Shown: in pieces, positions 52,691-63,680 of the stretch | Position numbering within the stretch: the first letter of the stretch is position 1 | Layout: the number at the start of each line of letters is the position of its first letter | NCBI RefSeq assembly: GCF_041262585.1 | Contig: NZ_JBGCBZ010000023.1 | Coordinates: 44,624 to 108,623, forward strand | Source of the DNA: JAOEGB01 sp041262585 | Lineage (GTDB): Bacteria > Actinomycetota > Actinomycetes > Streptosporangiales > Streptosporangiaceae | Length of the DNA stretch: 64,000 nucleotides | Reading direction: 5' to 3' | The notes under the pieces: generated by a model | What the model saw: only the letters and a program-made list of their open reading frames with translations | What the model was told of the DNA's origin: nothing | Databases searched by the model: none | Made by a program: the position numbers and the translations under genes

Positions 52691-52714
52691 GGCTTGCTCT
52701 TGGGAGATAGCGAG

Positions 52715-52984
52715 ATGACAATCCCCTGCATGGTGATCAGGGTTGTCCTCATGGTGGTTAGCGTTCAACAGCTCGTGTTGGGCGTTGGACTGTTCCTGTT
52801 GTGGAGTGTGAAGGACGGAACGGGAATTGTGACGCTTCCCGACCCGACGCTTCAGACTGCTTCGACGGTGGTCGGGGCGGGGTGGGTTCTCGGGTCGCTT
52901 GGAATGGCGCTCGGCTATATCGGGGTCTTGACGAAGGACGGGAGCGGAGCGGCTGGGACCACTCGTCCGAGCGACCGAGTGTGA
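52715..52984 (+). CDS. small membrane protein
   Basis: An 89-residue protein from ATG 52715 with GGGAGATAG upstream. Two hydrophobic helices (VIRVVLMVVSVQQLVLGVGL and VVGAGWVLGSLGMALGYIGV) flank a polar loop. It shares its frame with the disrupted gene before it. No family recognised. Confidence 0.5.
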   Translation: MTIPCMVIRVVLMVVSVQQLVLGVGLFLLWSVKDGTGIVTLPDPTLQTASTVVGAGWVLGSLGMALGYIGVLTKDGSGAAGTTRPSDRV

Positions 52985-53039
52985 GGGCGGCGTGGCGCTT
53001 CAGTCGGCTTGGGGCGTTGAGTAGGGCGTGGTGGCGCAC

Positions 53040-53331
53040 GGCGGGGCGGCATCCTGCGGCGGAGCAACTTCCGCCGGGCTCCCAAGTGGGACGAGAACAC
53101 CAAGAAGATCGGCTTCCCCGGCCTGGACTTTCATGTCTGAGGCACACCGGGAACACGATCGCAGCCAACTCGGGCGCGACCCTTCGCGATCTCATGGAGC
53201 GGATGGGACACGACTCCGTGCGCGCCGCACTGATCTATCAGCACAGCACCGCCGAGGCCGGCCGCAAGATTGCCAATGCCATGAACGGCAAGATCACACG
53301 GGTGATTCCGCGCGAGGCGAGTGGTCACTGA
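53040..53331 (+). pseudogene. integrase C-terminal fragment, copy 2, frameshifted
   Basis: The first frame reads ILRRSNFRRAPKWDENTKKI and GFPGLDFHV before a stop. A one-base deletion (CATGTCTG instead of CATGxTCTG) shifts to LRHTGNTIAANSGATLRDLM and ERMGHDSVRAALIYQHSTAE, ending VIPREASGH. The catalytic R-H and Tyr are present, but the enzyme is truncated. It ends 84 bases from the 3' end of tRNA-Val, the usual position of an integrase next to its attachment site. Confidence 0.85.
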
Positions 53332-53414
53332 CCAAGATCGTCCACGTCGGCTAATGGCACGTTAATGACACGAGCCCCGTTTTCCCAGGTGGGAGACGGG
53401 GCTCTTTTCGCAGG

Positions 53415-53486
53415 TGGGCGGTACTGGGTTCGAACCAGTGACCCCTCGCTTGTAAGGCGAGTGCTCTACCGCTGAGCTAACCGCCC
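53415..53486 (-). tRNA. tRNA-Val (anticodon TAC)
   Basis: Reading on the minus strand gives a 72-base cloverleaf. The acceptor GGGCGGT pairs with ACCGCCC, the D-arm is GCTCAGCGGTAGAGC, the anticodon arm CTCGC-CTTACAA-GCGAG has anticodon TAC, and the T-arm is ACTGG-TTCGAAC-CCAGT. The 3' CCA is not encoded. Its last 42 bases are duplicated at 50988, so this gene is the integration target of the small element. Confidence 0.95.
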
Positions 53487-53501
53487 GGACGGGACTACAC
53501 C

Positions 53502-54470
53502 TTACGACACCAGGCCGCCTCTCAGCACATCGAGCGACCAGTCCCGGCCCATGTCGGGCTCTCCGGCGGCCCGCCAGCCGAGGAGGGCGGCCCCGAACAT
53601 CCCGGCGTGCATTCCCAGCGCGGCCGGTCGCAGCGGAGGCGGCTCCCGGAAGGCCAGGCGGGCGGCCAGCCGTTCCCGGAGAGGGTCGGACAGCGCCCGG
53701 CCCGCTTCGGAGAGGCCGCCGCCCAGAACGATCACGCACGGGTCGAGCAGCAGGACGTACGACGCCAGCGAGATCGCGAGAGTCTCCACGGCCTCGTCGA
53801 AGACCTCGCCGGCTGCCGGATCGCCTTCCAGCGCGAGCGCCACGACCTCCTTGGCGGTGGCCGTACGGCCCGAGCGGGTCGTGAAGCGGCGGGCGACGGC
53901 GGACGCGGAGGCGTAGGTCTCCAGGCAGCCGATCTGGCCGCACGCGCACTGCTCTCCCGACGGCCACACGGGCGTGTGGCCGATCTCCCCTCCCCAGCCG
54001 TTGGCTCCGCCGTACGGCTCGCCTCTGATGACCACAGCCCCGGCGATACCGGTCCCTATGGGGAGGAACAGGAAGTCGTCGACGTCACGCCCCGCGCCGA
54101 ACACGCTCTCCGCCAGGCCGCCGGTCTGCACGTCATGACCGAGCCGCGCCGGCACGCCCGGGGGCACCAAGGCCGTCGCGGGGACGTCCCGCCAGCCGAT
54201 GTTGGCCGAGTACAGGGCCGTGGTGGACGTCACGATGCCTGGTACGGCGAGGCCGACGCCGGCGGGCTCGGAGCCGAACCGGGACACGCCCAGCTCGACC
54301 AGCTCGTCCACGTAGGCGCGGATGGCCAGGACCACGGCCGCCGGGCCGTTCTCCCGGCCGGTGGCACGCCCTTCCAGAGCCGTGACCTCGCCCCGCCGCG
54401 TGACCAGGCCGCCCTTCATGGCGGTTCCGCCCACGTCGAGTGCGACCACGTACTCCGAGGCCGCCGTCAC
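53502..54470 (-). CDS. ROK family sugar kinase (glucokinase-like)
   Basis: A 322-residue ROK protein without the N-terminal helix-turn-helix of ROK repressors, so it is a kinase. The N-terminal phosphate loop is VALDVGGTAMKGGLV, the Asp in RLGHDVQTGGLAE is catalytic-type, and EIGHTPVWPSGEQCACGQIG holds the zinc motif CxCGxxGCxE. It probably phosphorylates glucose or a related hexose. It starts at GTG 54470 and overlaps the preceding zinc-ribbon gene by four bases, so the two form an operon. Confidence 0.88.
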   Translation of the reverse strand: MTAASEYVVALDVGGTAMKGGLVTRRGEVTALEGRATGRENGPAAVVLAIRAYVDELVELGVSRFGSEPAGVGLAVPGIVTSTTALYSANIGWRDVPATALVPPGVPARLGHDVQTGGLAESVFGAGRDVDDFLFLPIGTGIAGAVVIRGEPYGGANGWGGEIGHTPVWPSGEQCACGQIGCLETYASASAVARRFTTRSGRTATAKEVVALALEGDPAAGEVFDEAVETLAISLASYVLLLDPCVIVLGGGLSEAGRALSDPLRERLAARLAFREPPPLRPAALGMHAGMFGAALLGWRAAGEPDMGRDWSLDVLRGGLVS

Positions 54471-54808
54471 GAGCGCCCGAGCACGCGGTTGAGGGCGGCC
54501 TCGACCTCCGCCGAAAGGTCCGGCGCCCCGGTGGACCGGCTCGTCTCACTGGACGGCAGGCCGGCCGCCACCAGGTCGTCCGCCGGCCTGGCCTGCCGTA
54601 CGGAACCGCAGGAGCGGCATTCGACCTCGCCGAGGCGGCAGATCAGTGCGGAGGACCCGCACGAGGCGCACGTTTCGAGATCGAGATCGTGCGCGCGCTG
54701 GCAGTCCGGGCAGACCAGGATCTGCGCCTCGTGGCGCACCCCGCGCTTCCACGGGCTCGCGCCGCGGACGGGGTCGGTCTGCCGGGCCCCGCACCGATAG
54801 CAGGGCAT
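54467..54808 (-). CDS. zinc-ribbon hypothetical protein
   Basis: A 113-residue protein with three CxxC-type pairs: PCYRCGARQ, LVCPDCQRAHDLDLETCASC and CRLGEVECRSCG. A C-terminal acidic helix ends SAEVEAALNRVLGRS. ATG 54808 follows GGAGG. It overlaps the ROK kinase gene and is probably co-transcribed. No function known. Confidence 0.8.
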   Translation of the reverse strand: MPCYRCGARQTDPVRGASPWKRGVRHEAQILVCPDCQRAHDLDLETCASCGSSALICRLGEVECRSCGSVRQARPADDLVAAGLPSSETSRSTGAPDLSAEVEAALNRVLGRS

Positions 54809-54909
54809 GTTCGCCTCCAATAAGGCTGTCCGGATAAAACGGGGTAAATCGGGCCGGATAGGGCAGGTCGGGATAGCTCAGATCGGATAGGCCGGAGTGG
54901 GATACAGGA

Positions 54910-55365
54910 TCAGAGTTCTTCGAGCACCTTGCGATACTCGGCGACGTCCCGTGGGGAGCCGATCTCATTGACGATCTTCCAGCGGACGACGCCCTCGCCG
55001 TCGAGGATGAAGGTGCCCCGGACGGCCTGGCCCTTCACGTCGTCGAACACACCGTACGCCTGCGCCACCCCGCCGTGCGGCCAGAAGTCCGACAGCAGCG
55101 GGAATGTGAAACCCTCCGCGTCCGCCCAGATGCGGTGGCTGAACATCGAGTCGACCGAGACGGTCAGCACCCGGACGCCGGCGGGCGCCGACGGGACGAG
55201 CTCGTCCCGGATCGCGCCCAGCTCGCCGTGGCACACCGGGCTGAACGCCAAGGGATAGAAGACCAGCACGACCTCGCTGCCCCGCAGGTCGGAAAGCCTG
55301 ACGGGGACGCCGTGCTGGTCCTGGAGCTCGAAGTCCGGAGCCCTGTCCCCGACCTCTACCGCCAT
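54910..55365 (-). CDS. peroxiredoxin (AhpE-like, 1-Cys)
   Basis: A 151-residue thioredoxin-fold peroxidase. The peroxidatic motif reads FYPLAFSPVCHGELG, giving the active Cys in the PxxxxxxC context of AhpE; His replaces the Thr usually found beside it. LTVSVDSMFSHRIWADAEGF and RGTFILDGEGVVRW are typical of the family. It reduces peroxides. The ATG at 55365 follows AAGGA. Confidence 0.9.
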   Translation of the reverse strand: MAVEVGDRAPDFELQDQHGVPVRLSDLRGSEVVLVFYPLAFSPVCHGELGAIRDELVPSAPAGVRVLTVSVDSMFSHRIWADAEGFTFPLLSDFWPHGGVAQAYGVFDDVKGQAVRGTFILDGEGVVRWKIVNEIGSPRDVAEYRKVLEEL

Positions 55366-55443
55366 GAGCAGTCCTTCCGGCTGTGATCCGCACGTCATCC
55401 TGCCGTACGGCATGTCGGGACCGTACGGCAGGGGATGATCAGC

Positions 55444-55878
55444 TCAGCGGCGAGCCTTGGGGGCGACGAGCCGCGTCCCCGACCAGTCCCTGGCGGCGCT
55501 CACGCTGCTCGTCTGGGACAGTCCCGCGGTTGTCGCGTCCTCGCCGATGTCGCTGGGCTCGACGTGGCCGTCTCGGCCCGCCTTCGGGGTCAGCAGCCAG
55601 ATCTGGCCTCCGTCGGCGAGTGCGGTCATCGCGTCGCTGAGTGCGTCGAACAGATCACCGTCCCCGTCGCGCCACCACAACAGCACCACGTCGACGACGT
55701 CTTCGTACTCCTCGTCGACAATCTCGTTGCCAGTCAGCTCCTCAATGGACTGGCGCAGCGCCTCGTCGCTGTCCTCGTCCCAGCCGACTTCCTGCACCAC
55801 CTGACCGGCCTTGAGGCCGAGTCGTTCGGCCAGGCCGCGCTCGCCCTGCGCCTGACCCGCGGTCGCGCTCACGTTCAT
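55444..55878 (-). CDS. DUF3052 family protein
   Basis: About 144 residues, or 142 if the GTG at 55872 is used; that start has better AGGAGGG spacing. It is the actinobacterial DUF3052 protein: LAERLGLKAGQVVQEVGWDE, VVDVVLLWWRDGDGDLFDAL and SDAMTALADGGQIWLLTPKA. The function is unknown. Members are often found near aceE in actinobacteria, as here. Confidence 0.9.
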   Translation of the reverse strand: MNVSATAGQAQGERGLAERLGLKAGQVVQEVGWDEDSDEALRQSIEELTGNEIVDEEYEDVVDVVLLWWRDGDGDLFDALSDAMTALADGGQIWLLTPKAGRDGHVEPSDIGEDATTAGLSQTSSVSAARDWSGTRLVAPKARR

Positions 55879-56010
55879 CCCTCCTGCTTGGTGGCCCCGC
55901 CTGTATATGCGGTTGTCCGGCTCTCTGAGAGCCATGCTTCGGCACAGTCCACACGCTGTGACCCACCGTCGTCAACGGTCGCCACGTCCGGTGACCCGCA
56001 CCGTTATCTG

Positions 56011-56418
56011 CTAATCGGACAAAAATGACAAACGAACACGCCTGTCCGGGTTGTCGACGTTGAGATCGACGAGTGCGACCGACTGCCACGTCCCCAGGGC
56101 GAGCCTGCCACCCAGCACGGGAACCGTCGCGTACGGCGGAATGAACGCGGGCATGACATGCGATCTCCCATGCCCCCGAGAACCGTGCGCATGCCTCCAG
56201 CGATCGTCCGCCGGAAGCAGATCTCCGAGGGCGGCCAGCAGATCGTCGTCGCTGCCGGAACCGAGCTCGATGATCGCGATACCCGCCGTCGCGTGCGGCA
56301 CGAAGACGTGCAAAAGTCCGTCTCCTCCGCATTCGCGCGCGAAATCCGCACACTCCCGCGTCATGTCGTGCACCCGCTCTCGCGAGCCGGTGCGCACCTC
56401 GATCTCCCGCGATCTCAC
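56011..56418 (-). CDS. YjbQ family protein (UPF0047, thiamine phosphate synthase-like)
   Basis: A 135-residue protein with the UPF0047 signature: GLLHVFVPHATAGIAIIELG, then HGSRGHGRSHVMPAFIPPYA with metal-binding His, and GTWQSVALVDLN. Some relatives have thiamine phosphate synthase-like activity in E. coli, but the true role is uncertain. It starts at GTG 56418. Confidence 0.88.
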   Translation of the reverse strand: MRSREIEVRTGSRERVHDMTRECADFARECGGDGLLHVFVPHATAGIAIIELGSGSDDDLLAALGDLLPADDRWRHAHGSRGHGRSHVMPAFIPPYATVPVLGGRLALGTWQSVALVDLNVDNPDRRVRLSFLSD

Positions 56419-56427
56419 AGCGAGATA

Positions 56428-56628
56428 CTACGACCCCCGCTGACCTGGGACGACGACGGCGTCCGGACCTGGAAAGATCAGGGCCTCGTGCCCATCCTCG
56501 AAGCGCACCAGGAACGGCGGCTCGCCTTCGGGGCCGCGGACCTCGATGATCTCTCCGTGCTTGTCGTGCTCGCCGACGATGCTCCCGTGCACCAGGAGCC
56601 GGTCGCCCACCGATGCATGCATATCCAT
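56428..56628 (-). CDS. DUF1918 protein
   Basis: A 66-residue protein of the DUF1918 family (HASVGDRLLVHGSIVGEHDK, then GEIIEVRGPEGEPPFLVRFE). It is a small SH3-like barrel common in actinobacteria, function unknown. An internal ATG two codons on has better ribosome-site spacing. It lies 9 bases before the YjbQ gene on the same strand. Confidence 0.86.
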   Translation of the reverse strand: MDMHASVGDRLLVHGSIVGEHDKHGEIIEVRGPEGEPPFLVRFEDGHEALIFPGPDAVVVPGQRGS

Positions 56629-57311
56629 CCCCCCTCTCTCCTGAGCCTGGTACGGCTATCGCCACCTGGAAAGAGGAGAAACCTCTCCCCCCACAGGGGG
56701 AGGGACAACTCATACCAAAACGTTACGCTGCCGAGATGGGCTCAGGGGCCGGATAGTCGCCCCCTACGTCATGGTCACGGCCGCCGCCGTGCTGATCGCC
56801 GAGGGCGTCCCGCCGCCTGGACGTCAGCGAGCCGTCATAGGTGAGTGCCGTTGACCTGATCACTCTGCGCGACGTCGGTACGGGGCGACCGGGGTGGTGC
56901 CGGCGGCCAGGGGCGGCGCGGCGGAGGCGTGGCCGCCGTCGTCCTTCACCGTCGTCCTTCATCCGCGGGGGCGGAGCCGTGCCTCTAGGCTTCCTCCCGG
57001 GCCTTTCCCGCACATCGCCCCCGCGCGGGGCGTGCGATCCCCTTTCGGGGGAGAGAAGGCTGGAGGGGAGACCCGCCGGTAAGTGAGTGTGGGCGGTTTG
57101 CAAAAATCGTCCTACCATCGGTGGTCTAGGCCATCAGTGACCTGCTGCCAGCCGGGACACCTTGGTTACCGGATAGTAGAGATGCGCTTTCCGAACCAAG
57201 GAGCCAGGATGGAAGGCGACCACAGGAGCGGCGATCCACGTAGGAACACCTCGCAGCAGGCAATAGATTCACAAGACCGTAACCAAGTTCATTCTCGGAA
57301 GGCGAGACCCA
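56629..57311. other. 683-base leader region of aceE
   Basis: No supported gene. It contains the divergent promoters of DUF1918 and aceE. An inverted repeat ACCA-TCGG-TGGT lies at 57114-57125 just after TTGCAAAAATCG, in a promoter-like AT-rich patch. That leaves an untranslated leader of perhaps 180 bases before aceE, so post-transcriptional control is possible. Confidence 0.45.
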
Positions 57312-60065
<2,754 letters not shown>

Positions 60066-60083
60066 TCTTCACGTTTCCGGAAA

Positions 60084-60121
60084 ACGGCCCCGAGACGGCC
60101 TCCGCTCCGGCGGGGGCCGTC
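60084..60121 (+). terminator. rho-independent terminator after aceE
   Basis: ACGGCCCC at 60084 pairs with GGGGCCGT at 60113-60120 around a 21-base loop that can itself fold, followed by CTTCGTTT. It lies 19 bases after the aceE stop. Confidence 0.75.
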
Positions 60122-60213
60122 TTCGTTTCGTACGGCACGGCCCTGACCCCCGCGCAGGAAGCCCCAAGCCACCTACAAGCCACGGACAAGACCATCCGTT
60201 CACGATTGCCACC

Positions 60214-62067
60214 GTGAATGGAAATATCAGCACTTACATTGGCAGATTGAGCAGGGGGCTGGTCGCGGCGGCGGCGGTCGCCCTGGTGGCCGTGGTCGCC
60301 GTGGCGCCGTCCGCCTCGGCGGACAGCGGCGACGACGTCCCGGTCGGGACGCGGCTGGCCGCCCGCACGCACCCGGCCGTGCAGCTCACCAGCCTGACCT
60401 ATTCGGGCGAGGTGGTCGTGCCGACGGGCACCATCAAGCAGGGCCCGTTCAACCAGCTCGTCAACCAGGCCACGGTGGCGGTGCTCGACGGCAAGATCTC
60501 CTCGGACGAGCGGAGCATCGCCAAGTATCTCTTCCAGCAGATGGCGGCCGACGTCAACCGCTACCTCAAGCCCACGTCGCCGGAGCGCACGGTCAAGGCC
60601 CAGGTCGGCGGGCTGTGCACAGGCTGGTGGGTCACGCCCGACGGCTACATGGTCACCGGCGCGCACTGCGTCGAGATGAGCGACCAGGAGCTGTCCGACG
60701 TCTTCGCCGCGCAGGCGCTGGAGAAGTTCAACAAGCAGGACGCCAAGTCCATCCTGAAGGACCTGCGCGGCATCTCGGCCGACGCGGAGATGGTCCAGCT
60801 CGCCCAGCAGATCTACGTGACCTTCAACAGCAGCCACCTCAAGATCCGCGGGCTGCGGAAGAGCCTGTCGGTGCTGCAGAGCCTGCCGGGCGGCGGGGTG
60901 GACAAGACGGCCAAGGCGGTCCCCGCCGAGCTGGTCTCCGTGGGCGAGAGCTACCCGGGCAAGGATTTCGCGCTGCTCAAGGTGAACGGCCAGCAGAACC
61001 TGCCGACCCTGCCTCTGGGTGACGACGGCGACGTCCAGACCGGCAACACGCTCTACATCAGCGGTTTCCCCGGCCTGGTCACCAACACCCCGTTCTTCAG
61101 CCTGGAGTCGAAGCTGGAGCCCGCGCTGACCGAGGGTCCGTACAACGCGAAGCGGACCACCCAGGAGGGCGTGCCGTACATCCAGACACAGGCCCCCTCC
61201 TACCACGGCAACTCGGGCGGCCCGGTCTTCAGCAAGGACGGCAAGGTGATCGGCATGCTGATCGCCGGGACCGTCAGCGACACGGGCGAGTCCTCGGAGA
61301 ACGAGAGCTTCGTGCTGCCGGTGTCGATCATCAAGGAGAAGCTCAACGAGAAGAACATCAAGCCCGCCGAGTCGCTGACGACCCGCAGGTACAACGAGGC
61401 GCTCGACGACTTCTTCAAGCGCCACTACAAGGACGCGCTGCCCAAGTTCCGAGAGGTGCAGGCGCTCCACCCGATCCACCCGTACGTCGCCAAGTACATC
61501 AGCGACTCCCAGCAGGCCATCTCGTCGGGCAAGGACGAGACGCCGCAGCCCATGTGGCTGTGGATCGTGATCGGCGCGGGCGTGCTGCTCGCGATCCTCG
61601 GCGGTCTCGCCCTGCTGTCGGTGATCCTGCGCCGCCGGAAGCGCGCTGCCACTCCCGCGCCGTACGGCGGCGGCTACGCGGGCAGCGTGGCGGCTCCGCC
61701 CTGGCAGCAGAGCCTGCCGCCAGGGCCCCAGTCTCGTCAGATGGCGCAGCACCAGTCTCGTCAGCAGGTCGAGTACGACGTACAGGCCCACGTCCAAGGC
61801 GGCGTCCGGGGCGGTATCAGGGACGATGTCCGGGGGAACGCGCCGCACGACGCTCAGGCGCCCGTTCAGGCCCCCTTTGAGGCACCGGCCGGGACGTACG
61901 GCCAGCGGCCCGACGGCCCGACGCAGTACGTGCGGCCCATGCCGTCACCGTACGGCAGGCCGGCTGAGCCGGTGGCAGACCAGCCGAGCGCCGCGCAGGT
62001 GGCGGAGCTGGAGCGGGAGCTCGCCGAGCTGCGCCGCCGGCTGGAGCAGCGCCCGCCCGGTGCGTGA
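60214..62067 (+). CDS. membrane-anchored trypsin-like serine protease
   Basis: A 617-residue protein. A signal peptide (RGLVAAAAVALVAVVAVAP) leads to a chymotrypsin-fold domain with triad His in VTGAHCVEMS, Asp in GKDFALLKVNG and Ser in YHGNSGGPVFSK. After residue 390 comes a helical segment, then a transmembrane helix (MWLWIVIGAGVLLAILGGLA) and a cytoplasmic tail with Gln/Pro-rich stretches. It ends in a short coiled coil (AQVAELERELAELRRRLEQR). The protease domain is therefore outside and the coiled coil inside. The start codon is GTG at 60214. Confidence 0.87.
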   Translation: MNGNISTYIGRLSRGLVAAAAVALVAVVAVAPSASADSGDDVPVGTRLAARTHPAVQLTSLTYSGEVVVPTGTIKQGPFNQLVNQATVAVLDGKISSDERSIAKYLFQQMAADVNRYLKPTSPERTVKAQVGGLCTGWWVTPDGYMVTGAHCVEMSDQELSDVFAAQALEKFNKQDAKSILKDLRGISADAEMVQLAQQIYVTFNSSHLKIRGLRKSLSVLQSLPGGGVDKTAKAVPAELVSVGESYPGKDFALLKVNGQQNLPTLPLGDDGDVQTGNTLYISGFPGLVTNTPFFSLESKLEPALTEGPYNAKRTTQEGVPYIQTQAPSYHGNSGGPVFSKDGKVIGMLIAGTVSDTGESSENESFVLPVSIIKEKLNEKNIKPAESLTTRRYNEALDDFFKRHYKDALPKFREVQALHPIHPYVAKYISDSQQAISSGKDETPQPMWLWIVIGAGVLLAILGGLALLSVILRRRKRAATPAPYGGGYAGSVAAPPWQQSLPPGPQSRQMAQHQSRQQVEYDVQAHVQGGVRGGIRDDVRGNAPHDAQAPVQAPFEAPAGTYGQRPDGPTQYVRPMPSPYGRPAEPVADQPSAAQVAELERELAELRRRLEQRPPGA

Positions 62068-62093
62068 CCTCCGCGCGGGACCGGGAAGCAGGC

Positions 62094-62171
62094 CCGGAAA
62101 GCAGGCCCGCGGGAAGCGGGTCCGCGGGAAGCGGGTCCGCGGCAGAAGCGGGTCCGCGGCAGAAGCAGGCC
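62094..62171. repeat. GC-rich imperfect tandem repeats after the protease gene
   Basis: Units of GGGAAGCGGGTCCGC and variants (GGCAGAAGCGGGTCCGC, GGAAAGCAGGCCCGC) follow each other four to five times. They lie 27 bases after the protease stop. They are probably slippage products, not coding. Confidence 0.65.
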
Positions 62172-62301
62172 CCGTCGAGAAGGGGCCGTCCGATCGCCCT
62201 CTCGGCCCGGAGGGGAAGCGCCCGGGGAAGTGCCTCGGGGGAAGCACGGGACCGCGGCGGTCCCGGCGGGCGATCGGACGGCCTGGGGAGGCTCCGGCAG
62301 G

Positions 62302-62691
62302 TCAGGCGCCTGCCTCGGCGAAGATCCCGAAGACGTTGCCGGAGGTGTCGAGGAGGTAGGCGAAGTCGGGGCCGCTGGTATTGCCCAGCACCTTGTGGAG
62401 CACCTTGCCGCCGAGTGCCTCGACCTTCTCGCAGGCGACGGCCACGTCCTCCACGAGAACGGTGAAGACGGCGTGGTTGGGGAACTGACCACGCGTGCCG
62501 AAGACGCCGCCGCGGGCCTGCTCGTCACCCGGATAGCTGAGGATCCGGTAGTCGATGCCCCCCGCCGCCGACTCCTCGTCCACCCGGAAGCGCCAGCCGA
62601 ACAGCTCGCCGTAAAAGCGCTGAACACCGTCCGGGTCGTCGCTCGCGACCTCGAACCATGCCACGGTGTTGACGGCCGGGGTGGTCATCAC
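62302..62691 (-). CDS. VOC family protein (glyoxalase/bleomycin-resistance fold)
   Basis: A 129-residue VOC protein: VAWFEVASDDPDGVQRFYGE and LFGWRF start the first repeat, and HAVFTVLVEDVAVACEKVEA and LDTSGNVFGIFAE close it. The pattern fits a small actinobacterial VOC enzyme of unknown substrate. ATG codons at 62691 and 62688 both fit. It is on the same strand as the upstream WYL regulator. Confidence 0.86.
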   Translation of the reverse strand: MMTTPAVNTVAWFEVASDDPDGVQRFYGELFGWRFRVDEESAAGGIDYRILSYPGDEQARGGVFGTRGQFPNHAVFTVLVEDVAVACEKVEALGGKVLHKVLGNTSGPDFAYLLDTSGNVFGIFAEAGA

Positions 62692-62827
62692 TCGTCTCCC
62701 TCGCTATCTGAGAGCGCCGCCCAACATCGTGAGCGGCGCCGGTCATTCGCACGGACCGAGCTTCGCGGCCACCGGCGACAACCCCCTGTCGGAGTTTCCG
62801 AGCGGCTTGGGAACGGGCTCCGCGTCC

Positions 62828-63547
62828 TCAGTCGAGGGCCGGACATCGGGTGATCATGTGCGGCACATCGGAGCCGAAGTCCTCCAGGGGACGGCCCGGC
62901 ACCGGCTCACCGGTCAGCTCGGCGGCCGCGATCCGGTCCAGCCGGAACAGGCGGACGGCGTCCCTCAGGCGGCACCACGCCACCAGATACCACGAGCCGC
63001 TGCGCCCGCCGATGAACATCCCCGGCTCGACCTCCCGAGTGGTCAGGGAGCCGTTGGCGTCGCCGTACCGCATCCGCAGGACGACGCCCTTGAGCAGCGC
63101 GTCCTCGATGACACGGCCGATCGATCCGGTGTACCGGCGCTCGGGCGTCCCGGGTTTGTCCATGAGGATCTGCACGCGGGTCGCGAGCTGCCGCGCCCGC
63201 TCCGTCTCCTGGCCCGGCATCGCGGCGACGAGCTTGCGCAGGGCGCTGCGGGCGTCGTCCTCGAACGGCTGCTGGTCGGTGCGGCTCAGCGCGATGGCGA
63301 CCGCCACCGCCTCGGCGGGGGTGAAGTTGAGCGGGGGAAGGGACATGCTCTTTTCGAGGGCGTAGCCGCCCCGGCGGCCGGCCTCGGCATAGATGGGGAC
63401 TCCAGCCTGCTGCAGCGCCCCGATGTCCCGCTCGATGGTCCGCGAGCTCACCTCGAAACGCTCGGCGAGGGCGCGCGCGGACCGGCAGCGCGGGGCGATC
63501 GCCCGCAGGTCCTCAACGATCGCGTAGAGCCGGTCGGTACGGTTCAT
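62828..63547 (-). CDS. HTH/WYL-domain transcriptional regulator (YafY type)
   Basis: A 239-residue regulator. The N-terminal helix-turn-helix is RSARALAERFEVSSRTIERD, followed by a WYL domain with the segment SGSWYLVAWCRLRDAVRLFR that names it (here WYLVAWCR). WYL domains sense small ligands or nucleic acids. Family members often control the VOC or DinB gene next to them, so the VOC gene 136 bases away may be its target. Confidence 0.9.
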   Translation of the reverse strand: MNRTDRLYAIVEDLRAIAPRCRSARALAERFEVSSRTIERDIGALQQAGVPIYAEAGRRGGYALEKSMSLPPLNFTPAEAVAVAIALSRTDQQPFEDDARSALRKLVAAMPGQETERARQLATRVQILMDKPGTPERRYTGSIGRVIEDALLKGVVLRMRYGDANGSLTTREVEPGMFIGGRSGSWYLVAWCRLRDAVRLFRLDRIAAAELTGEPVPGRPLEDFGSDVPHMITRCPALD

Positions 63548-63601
63548 TCACACGCGAGACGGTAGGACACGCCACCGACATTTACGGCCGGCCCAGACGG
63601 C

Positions 63602-63635
63602 GAACCCGCACCGGGCTGGCGGCCGGTGCGGGTTC
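63602..63635. terminator. strong hairpin between the WYL and CBM genes
   Basis: AACCCGCACCGG (63603-63614) and CCGGTGCGGGTT (63623-63634) pair perfectly around eight bases, and one more G-C pair extends the stem to 13. It is 46 bases after the CBM gene's stop on the minus strand and probably ends its transcript. Confidence 0.75.
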
Positions 63636-63680
63636 CGTGGCGAGACCGGCTATGGCCGGTCCCGCCATCTCATCGCGGCA

